Shown in pieces: positions 58,951 through 64,000 of a stretch of 64,000 bases of DNA. The notes under the pieces were generated by a model. The model searched no databases. It was not told the origin of the DNA and saw nothing but the letters and a program-made list of their open reading frames with translations. The translations under genes were made by a program, and so were the position numbers. The stretch comes from Streptomyces sp. AC558_RSS880. GTDB taxonomy: Bacteria; Actinomycetota; Actinomycetes; Streptomycetales; Streptomycetaceae. The stretch lies in assembly GCF_019049255.1 (NCBI RefSeq), contig NZ_JAGMUJ010000047.1, positions 1 to 64,000 of the forward strand, given 5' to 3'. Each line of letters starts with the position of its first letter. The stretch's first letter is position 1.

Positions 58951-59154
58951 TCAGAACGTCTGGAGCGTCACCAGCGTGATCCGCCGGGCCACGCCCTCGC
59001 CCTCGGTCTCGATGCGCACCCGCTGCCCGGGACGCAGCAGCAGCAGGCCCCCCGCGTCGAACGCCGGGGCGTCGAAGGGCACCGGCGTGCCGTCGTCCAG
59101 GAGCACCTGGCCGCTGCGGCTGTCGGGGTCGTAGGTGTACGCGGTGGCCTGCAT
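58951..59154 (-). CDS. Small hypothetical protein downstream of cofC
   Basis: A 67-residue protein, QATAYTYDPDSRSGQVLLDD then VPFDAPAFDAGG and a beta-rich remainder, recalling a small beta-barrel of cold-shock or OB type. It starts 9 bp behind the cofC stop, so it is in that operon. Function unknown. Confidence 0.68.
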   Translation of the reverse strand: MQATAYTYDPDSRSGQVLLDDGTPVPFDAPAFDAGGLLLLRPGQRVRIETEGEGVARRITLVTLQTF

Positions 59155-59163
59155 GCCGGCAGC

Positions 59164-59802
59164 CTACTGCTCGGTGATGAGCGACCGCGCGGCGACCGCG
59201 GCCGTGTGAGGGCCGACGCCCAGCGCCAGCGCGGCCCGCAGGTCGTCGCCGGTGTCCACGTCCTGCCGTACCGAGTCCACGCCGTCGAGGCCCAGCTCCA
59301 CGGCTCCGGACTCCCGGTGCCGGGCCCGGGAACCGGGGCCGAAGAACGGGCGCAGTTCCCGGCCCCGGCTCGCGGCCAGCAACGTCGTGCCGAGCCCGGC
59401 GGCGTCGGCGAGGAACGCGCGCGGGAACGCGGCGGCCGTGTCGAGAACGCGGGCCAGTTCCGGCGGGCGGAGCGCCGGAAGATCGGCGTTGAGGGCCGCG
59501 ACACACGCCGCGCGGCGAGCGGCTCCCGCCACCGCCGCGCCATGGGTGAGGGCCGCGTTCAGACCGCCGCCCGGCTCGTCCGCGACGATTCCGGCGCCCA
59601 GCGCGGCCAGCTCCCGCGAGGCCAGGACGTCGTCCGTGACGACCACCACATCCCGTACCGCCGGGCATTCCAGCGCGGCCGCCACCGTGTCCTGGGCGAA
59701 GGCGAGCGCCAGACCCGGGCGCAGACCGTCGTCCGCGGTGTCCGCGAGCCTGCTCTTGGCCCGGGCCAGCGGCTTCAGGGGTACCACCAAGGTCCACTGC
59801 AC
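59164..59802 (-). CDS. cofC: 2-phospho-L-lactate guanylyltransferase
   Basis: A 212-residue nucleotidyltransferase. The N-terminal VVPLKPLARAKSRL is the nucleotide/phosphate-binding segment, NADLPALRPPELA carries the metal-binding aspartate, and DVDTGDDLRAALALG is the usual end. It activates the phospholactate or phosphoenolpyruvate part of coenzyme F420. The partner cofD/cofE genes are not in this window. GTG 59802 is used. Confidence 0.9.
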   Translation of the reverse strand: MQWTLVVPLKPLARAKSRLADTADDGLRPGLALAFAQDTVAAALECPAVRDVVVVTDDVLASRELAALGAGIVADEPGGGLNAALTHGAAVAGAARRAACVAALNADLPALRPPELARVLDTAAAFPRAFLADAAGLGTTLLAASRGRELRPFFGPGSRARHRESGAVELGLDGVDSVRQDVDTGDDLRAALALGVGPHTAAVAARSLITEQ

Positions 59803-60023
59803 GAGTGTTACGTCCCTCTCTTGTCGCGGCCATTGTCACCCGGGGAACCGGGCGCCAAGGGGGTCGGGGAAGGGGCGCGAAGCTGCTTGCAAGGGCGAGG
59901 GTGGGAGACGGGCGGGCGTACGGTGTTCTCGACAGACCGGCGGCCCGGGGCGACACTTGTGCGGCCCGCCTGGCCTCCGGGTCCGGGCCCCGGGCCCGTC
60001 ATTCGGAAGAGGAAGGTGTACTT

Positions 60024-60821
60024 GTGCCGCGCCGCAGAATCGGCTTCTGGTACCGCTTCGCCGCGGTTCTCTGCAAACCGCCGCTGGTGGTTCTGCTCAA
60101 GCGGGACTGGCGCGGAATGGAGAACATTCCGGCCGAGGGTGGATTTATCACCGCGGTGAACCACAATTCGCACATCGATCCCTTCGCCTACGCGCACTTT
60201 CAGTACAACACCGGACGCGTTCCGCGATTCCTGGCGAAGAGCGGGCTTTTCAACAAGGGATTCATCGGCGCCGCGATGCGCGGCACCGGGCAGATCCCCG
60301 TCTACCGCGAGAGCACCGACGCGCTCAGCGCCTTCCGGGCCGCGATCGACGCCGTGGAGCGCGGCGAATGCGTCGCCTTCTACCCCGAGGGCACCCTCAC
60401 CCGCGACCCGGACGGCTGGCCCATGACCGGCAAGACCGGCGCCGCCCGCGTCGCCCTGCAGACCAAGTGCCCCGTGATCCCGGTCGCCCAGTGGGGCGCC
60501 AACGAACTGCTGCCCCCGTACGCCAAGAAGCCCAGTCTGCTGCCGCGCAAGACCCACCACGTGCTGGCCGGGCCGCCGGTGGACCTCGACCGCTTCTACG
60601 ACCGGGAGATGACCCCGGAACTGCTCAAGGAGGCGACGGAGGCCATCATGGCGGCCGTCACGCGCCATCTGGAGCAGATCCGTGGTGAGCAGGCCCCCGA
60701 GACGCCGTACGACCCGCGCCGTGAGCGGATCGAGCAGCGCCGCAGGACGCACACCCAGAAGCGGGAGGAACGGGCGCGGGGCGGCAGGCCCACCGCGCGG
60801 GAAGAAGGGCTGGGCACGTGA
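60024..60821 (+). CDS. 1-acyl-sn-glycerol-3-phosphate acyltransferase (PlsC-like)
   Basis: A 265-residue membrane-associated acyltransferase. NHNSHID is the catalytic HX4D motif and FYPEGT the acyl/phosphate-binding motif. It converts lysophosphatidate to phosphatidate in phospholipid synthesis. The C-terminal 40 residues are basic and extended. GTG 60024 follows GAGGAAGG. It overlaps gpsA by 4 bp (GTGA), so the two work in one operon to supply glycerol phosphate and then acylate it. Confidence 0.92.
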   Translation: MPRRRIGFWYRFAAVLCKPPLVVLLKRDWRGMENIPAEGGFITAVNHNSHIDPFAYAHFQYNTGRVPRFLAKSGLFNKGFIGAAMRGTGQIPVYRESTDALSAFRAAIDAVERGECVAFYPEGTLTRDPDGWPMTGKTGAARVALQTKCPVIPVAQWGANELLPPYAKKPSLLPRKTHHVLAGPPVDLDRFYDREMTPELLKEATEAIMAAVTRHLEQIRGEQAPETPYDPRRERIEQRRRTHTQKREERARGGRPTAREEGLGT

Positions 60822-61828
60822 GCGAGCCGGTCAAGGCGGCCGTCTTCGGCACCGGATCGTGGGGGACGGCCTTCGGCATGGTCCTCGCCGACGCGGGCTG
60901 CGACGTCGTGCTGTGGGGACGGCGCCCCGAACTCGCCGAGGCGGTCAACTCCACCCGCACCAACCCCGACTACCTGCCCGGGATCGAACTCCCGGAGAAC
61001 CTGCGGGCCACCGCGGACGCCGCCGAGGCCGCGCGCGACGCCGACTTCACCGTCCTCGCGGTCCCCTCGCAGACGCTGCGCGGCAACCTCGCCGAGTGGA
61101 CGCCGCTGCTCGCGCCCGGCACGGTCCTGGTGTCGCTGATGAAGGGCGTCGAACTCGGCTCCGCGATGCGGATGAGCGAGGTGATCGACGACGTCGCCAA
61201 GGTCGGCGCCGACCGCATCGCCGTGGTCACCGGGCCCAACCTGGCCCGGGAGATCGCCGCCCGGATGCCGGCCGCCGCCGTGGTGGCCTGCACCGACGAA
61301 GGCGTGGCCCAGCGGCTCCAGGCCTCCTGCCACACGCCGTACTTCCGGCCGTACACCAACACCGACGTCGTCGGCTGCGAACTGGGCGGCGCCGTGAAGA
61401 ACGTGATCGGTCTTGCCGTCGGCATCGCGGACGGCATGGGGCTCGGCGACAACGCCAAGGGCTCGCTCATCACCCGCGGCCTCGCCGAGACCACCCGGCT
61501 CGGCGTCGCGCTCGGCGCCGACCCGCTGACCTTCTCCGGACTCGCGGGCCTGGGCGACCTGGTGGCCACCTGCTCCTCGCCGCTGTCGCGCAACCACACC
61601 TTCGGCACCAACCTCGGCAAGGGCCTGACCCTCAAGGAGACCATCGCGGTCACCAAGCAGACCGCGGAGGGCGTCAAGTCCTGCGAGTCGGTGCTGGACC
61701 TGGCCCGCAGGCACGGCGTCGACATGCCGCTCACCGAGACGGTCGTCTCCATCGTGCACGAGGGCAAGCCCCCGGTGGTCGCCGTCGAGGAGCTGATGTC
61801 GCGCAGCGCGAAGCCCGAACGACGCTGA
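60818..61828 (+). CDS. gpsA: Glycerol-3-phosphate dehydrogenase [NAD(P)+]
   Basis: A 336-residue dehydrogenase that makes sn-glycerol-3-phosphate from dihydroxyacetone phosphate. The Rossmann motif is GTGSWGTAFG, followed by the signature SLMKGVELGS and GPNLAREIA; the catalytic lysine is in GGAVKNVIGLA. GTG start overlaps the plsC-like stop by 4 bp. Length is normal. Confidence 0.96.
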   Translation: MSEPVKAAVFGTGSWGTAFGMVLADAGCDVVLWGRRPELAEAVNSTRTNPDYLPGIELPENLRATADAAEAARDADFTVLAVPSQTLRGNLAEWTPLLAPGTVLVSLMKGVELGSAMRMSEVIDDVAKVGADRIAVVTGPNLAREIAARMPAAAVVACTDEGVAQRLQASCHTPYFRPYTNTDVVGCELGGAVKNVIGLAVGIADGMGLGDNAKGSLITRGLAETTRLGVALGADPLTFSGLAGLGDLVATCSSPLSRNHTFGTNLGKGLTLKETIAVTKQTAEGVKSCESVLDLARRHGVDMPLTETVVSIVHEGKPPVVAVEELMSRSAKPERR

Positions 61829-61910
61829 GCGACGGCCCCCTCCGTTCGGCTCACGCACGGCGTTGCGGGCGCTGTGTCCCGGTCCTGCGGGCAGGTACTC
61901 TCATCGCGAT

Positions 61911-63068
61911 ATGAGCACCGAGAACCTCCCCCAGAGCCCCGAGCAGCCGTCCCGCAAGCCGCGTGTGGCCGTCGTGTTCGGCGGGCGCAGCTCCGAACAC
62001 GGGATCTCCGTGGTCACCGCCGGCGCCGTCCTCAAGGCCATCGACCGGACCGCGTACGACGTCCTGCCGATCGGCATCACCACGGACGGCCGCTGGGCGC
62101 TCACCGCCGACGAGCCGGAACGCATGGCGATCAGCGACCGCCGTACGCCCAGCGTCGACCAGCTCGCCGAGTCGACGGAGGGCGGTGTGGTGCTCCCCGT
62201 CGACCCCGCCAGCCGCGAAGTCGTCTACAGCGAGCCGGGCTCGGTGCCCAAGGCGCTCGGCGAGGTCGACGTGGTCTTCCCGGTGCTGCACGGCCCCTAC
62301 GGCGAGGACGGCACCCTCCAGGGCCTCCTGGAGCTCTCCGGCGTCCCCTACGTCGGTTCGGGCGTGCTCGCCTCGGCCGTCGGCCAGGACAAGGAGTACA
62401 TGAAGCGGGTGTTCACCTCCTTCGGGCTGAAGGTCGGCCCGTACGTGGTGATCCGGCCGCGCGAGTGGCAGCGGGACGAGTCCGCCGCCCGCAAGAAGAT
62501 CGTCGACTTCGCCGGCGAGCACGGCTGGCCGCTGTTCGTGAAGCCCGCCCGCGCGGGCTCGTCGATCGGCATCACCAAGGTCGACGACATCTCCGGCCTG
62601 GACGAGGCGATCGCCGAGGCCCGGCGCCACGACCCGAAGATCCTCGTCGAGGCGGCGCTGCGCGGCCGCGAGATCGAGTGCGGCGTGCTGGAGTTCGAGG
62701 ACGGCCCGCGCGCCTCGCTGCCGGCCGAGATCCCGCCGCCCGACGCGCACGCGTACTACGACTTCGAGGCCAAGTACATCGACTCCACGCCCGGCATCGT
62801 GCCCGCGCCGCTGACCGACGAGGAGACGGCCGAGGTGCGGCGGCTCGCGGTGGAGGCGTTCGACGCGGCCTCCTGCGAAGGGCTGGTCCGCGCGGACTTC
62901 TTCCTCACCGAGGACGGCGAGTTCGTGATCAACGAGATCAACACCATGCCCGGCTTCACGCCCATCTCGATGTACCCGCAGATGTGGCAGGCCACCGGGG
63001 TCGGCTACCCGGAACTGGTCGACCTGCTGGTGCGGGCGGCACTGCGCCGGTCGACCGGGCTGCGCTGA
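61911..63068 (+). CDS. ddlA: D-alanine--D-alanine ligase
   Basis: A 385-residue ATP-grasp ligase that makes D-Ala-D-Ala for peptidoglycan. The N-terminal GGRSSEHGIS and HGPYGEDGTLQG are typical. The ATP-grasp lysine lies in FVKPARAGSSIGITK, and NEINTMPGFT closes the metal site. ATG 61911 lacks an obvious ribosome site; upstream in-frame starts are poor. It lies 82 bp behind gpsA. Confidence 0.95.
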   Translation: MSTENLPQSPEQPSRKPRVAVVFGGRSSEHGISVVTAGAVLKAIDRTAYDVLPIGITTDGRWALTADEPERMAISDRRTPSVDQLAESTEGGVVLPVDPASREVVYSEPGSVPKALGEVDVVFPVLHGPYGEDGTLQGLLELSGVPYVGSGVLASAVGQDKEYMKRVFTSFGLKVGPYVVIRPREWQRDESAARKKIVDFAGEHGWPLFVKPARAGSSIGITKVDDISGLDEAIAEARRHDPKILVEAALRGREIECGVLEFEDGPRASLPAEIPPPDAHAYYDFEAKYIDSTPGIVPAPLTDEETAEVRRLAVEAFDAASCEGLVRADFFLTEDGEFVINEINTMPGFTPISMYPQMWQATGVGYPELVDLLVRAALRRSTGLR

Positions 63069-63087
63069 GCCGCCGCGCACGCACGCT

Positions 63088-63594
63088 TCAGAAGGCGATC
63101 CCCTCGGGGATCGCCTTCTTCAGGGCCGGGGCGAGATCGATCAGTACGCCCGTGCTGTCCCGTCCGTCGGCCACTTCGACCTCGACATACGCCTCGCGGT
63201 TGGCGGTGGTGAAGCGCTGTACGTCGTCGTCCCCCGTCTCCATGAGCCAGTCGACGCCGTTCACTCCGCCCGGCACCGCGTCGGCGTCGTTCCCGTTGGC
63301 CACCTTGGGGTCGGCCATCTTCGGGGGTCGCTCGACACCGCACCGCAGTATGATCGCCACGCCGCCCCAGCCCGCGGTCAGTTCGGACGCGGGTTCGGGA
63401 TCGTCGCGACTCTCACCGTCCACCTTCGCCGGCAGGGCCTCGTCCAGGTTTCGGCACAGTTCGGTGACCTTCGCGTCCGGGCTGGGAACCGCCGTGGACG
63501 CGCTGTCGTCTGCCGAGGAGCAGCCTGCGGCGGTGATCAGCACCGCGAGCGCGGACAGGACGGTGTGCCGGTGACGGAAAGAGTTCACCGGCAC
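63088..63594 (-). CDS. DUF3515-type lipoprotein
   Basis: A 168-residue exported lipoprotein. The signal peptide leads to lipobox ITAAGC. The rest has two cysteines (LCRNLDEALP and ILRCGVERPP) and a C-terminal acidic stretch, fitting the DUF3515 family common in actinomycetes. GTG 63594 or 63588 may be the start. The last codons encode the 5' arm of a terminator hairpin shared with ddlA. Confidence 0.85.
   Translation of the reverse strand: MPVNSFRHRHTVLSALAVLITAAGCSSADDSASTAVPSPDAKVTELCRNLDEALPAKVDGESRDDPEPASELTAGWGGVAIILRCGVERPPKMADPKVANGNDADAVPGGVNGVDWLMETGDDDVQRFTTANREAYVEVEVADGRDSTGVLIDLAPALKKAIPEGIAF
63090..63119. terminator. Terminator shared by ddlA and the DUF3515 gene
   Basis: A 14-bp perfect stem AGAAGGCGATCCCC / GGGGATCGCCTTCT around two bases. 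It starts inside the stop codon of the DUF3515 gene and is followed by TTC on the plus strand. Confidence 0.8.
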
Positions 63595-63608
63595 AGGGTA
63601 GACGGGGG

Positions 63609-63842
63609 CTACAGATGGACGACCGGACAGGTCAGGGTACGGGTGATGCCGTCCACTTGCTGGACTTTGGCGACCACCATGCGGCCCAGGTCGTCGACGG
63701 TGTCGGCCTGGGCGCGCACGATCACGTCGTACGGTCCGGTCACGTCCTCGGCCTGGATGACTCCAGGGATCTTGCCGATCAGCTCGGCGACGGTCGACGC
63801 CTTGCCGACCTCCGTCTGGATCAGGATGTACGCCTGTACCAC
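63609..63842 (-). CDS. Lrp/AsnC ligand-binding domain protein (stand-alone)
   Basis: A 77-residue protein consisting only of the RAM (Lrp/AsnC effector) domain: VQAYILIQTEVGKASTVAEL, then GPYDVIVRAQADTVDDLGRM. It lacks a helix-turn-helix, so it probably binds an amino acid or modulates full-length Lrp proteins. GTG 63842 has GGAGG 4 nt upstream. It lies 14 bp upstream of the DUF3515 gene on the same strand, so the two may share a transcript. Confidence 0.88.
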   Translation of the reverse strand: MVQAYILIQTEVGKASTVAELIGKIPGVIQAEDVTGPYDVIVRAQADTVDDLGRMVVAKVQQVDGITRTLTCPVVHL

Positions 63843-64000
63843 GGAACCTCCAGGGCGGCCACGAGGATCATGTGGGGAAAAGGAACGCCACGGTATCGCG
63901 TCGCCGCTCGTCGCGGGGAGACCTGCGGGAACCGGGCCTTGTGCGCCGGGGTACAGGCACGGGGGAAGTCGACGGTCATTTCGACCGTAGCGAGGACTCG
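63843..64000. other. Window edge without a supported gene
   Basis: 158 bp following the Lrp-domain gene's start region. No gene is evident. It probably holds the promoter of the Lrp-domain gene and the 5' flank of whatever lies beyond the window. Confidence 0.4.

Overview
The window is from a high-GC actinomycete, almost certainly Streptomyces. The evidence is the extreme GC bias at third codon positions, frequent GTG starts, two conservons (CvnA-D), a lysine-tailed HU protein, a PucR/proline-catabolism pair and an NdgR-leuCD locus. From memory, the gene order matches the S. coelicolor region running from about SCO5506 to SCO5562; no database search was made.

Layout. 0.2-7 kb: a large LAL-type LuxR regulator, a DUF6191 peptide, a PQQ-type sugar dehydrogenase lipoprotein, an aldo/keto reductase and a D-2-hydroxyacid dehydrogenase. 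7.3-10.3 kb: a membrane GGDEF/EAL protein with an intact cyclase motif and a decayed EAL motif. 10.3-15.9 kb: an ilvB leader peptide and attenuator, then ilvB-ilvN-ilvC and serA. 15.9-22.2 kb: an MFS exporter with a divergent TetR regulator and shared operator, a PucR regulator, proline dehydrogenase and P5C dehydrogenase, with a duplicated proline dehydrogenase 3' end between the last two. 22.5-28.5 kb: a small basic peptide, leuB, ilvE, a secreted beta-propeller protein, and an Ile-Ile leader peptide with attenuator in front of cimA. 28.6-36.5 kb: a TPM-like membrane protein, a stretch of gene remnants, a YceI protein, a glycosyltransferase, a DMT exporter, an HpnR-like B12/radical-SAM enzyme and an SDR. 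36.7-38.6 kb: accB-accE and a very long palindromic terminator. 38.8-49.4 kb: two tandem conservons, both on the minus strand. 50-54 kb: a small unknown peptide, a fumarylacetoacetase-family hydrolase overlapping gltX, a RidA-like protein and a HAD hydrolase. 54.0-54.5 kb: five tRNA genes (Gln-Glu-Glu-Gln-Glu). 54.6-64 kb: ndgR divergent from leuCD, a small helical protein, hup, cofC with a small partner, plsC-gpsA, ddlA, a DUF3515 lipoprotein and an Lrp ligand-binding-domain protein.

How the genes work together. The window holds nearly the whole branched-chain amino acid pathway as scattered units (ilvBNC, leuB, ilvE, cimA, leuCD), and three control devices can be read directly. A leader peptide with consecutive Ile-Leu-Val-Leu codons and a terminator precedes ilvB. 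A leader peptide with Ile-Ile codons and a terminator precedes cimA. A 29-bp near-perfect palindrome lies between ndgR and leuC. The control codons match the product specificity of each gene, so the logic can be tested from sequence.

Limits. Domain, family and ortholog statements come from recognising motifs by eye, without a search. Promoter and RNA-structure claims are pattern matches. Start codons were chosen from ribosome-binding sites and family lengths where these could be judged.
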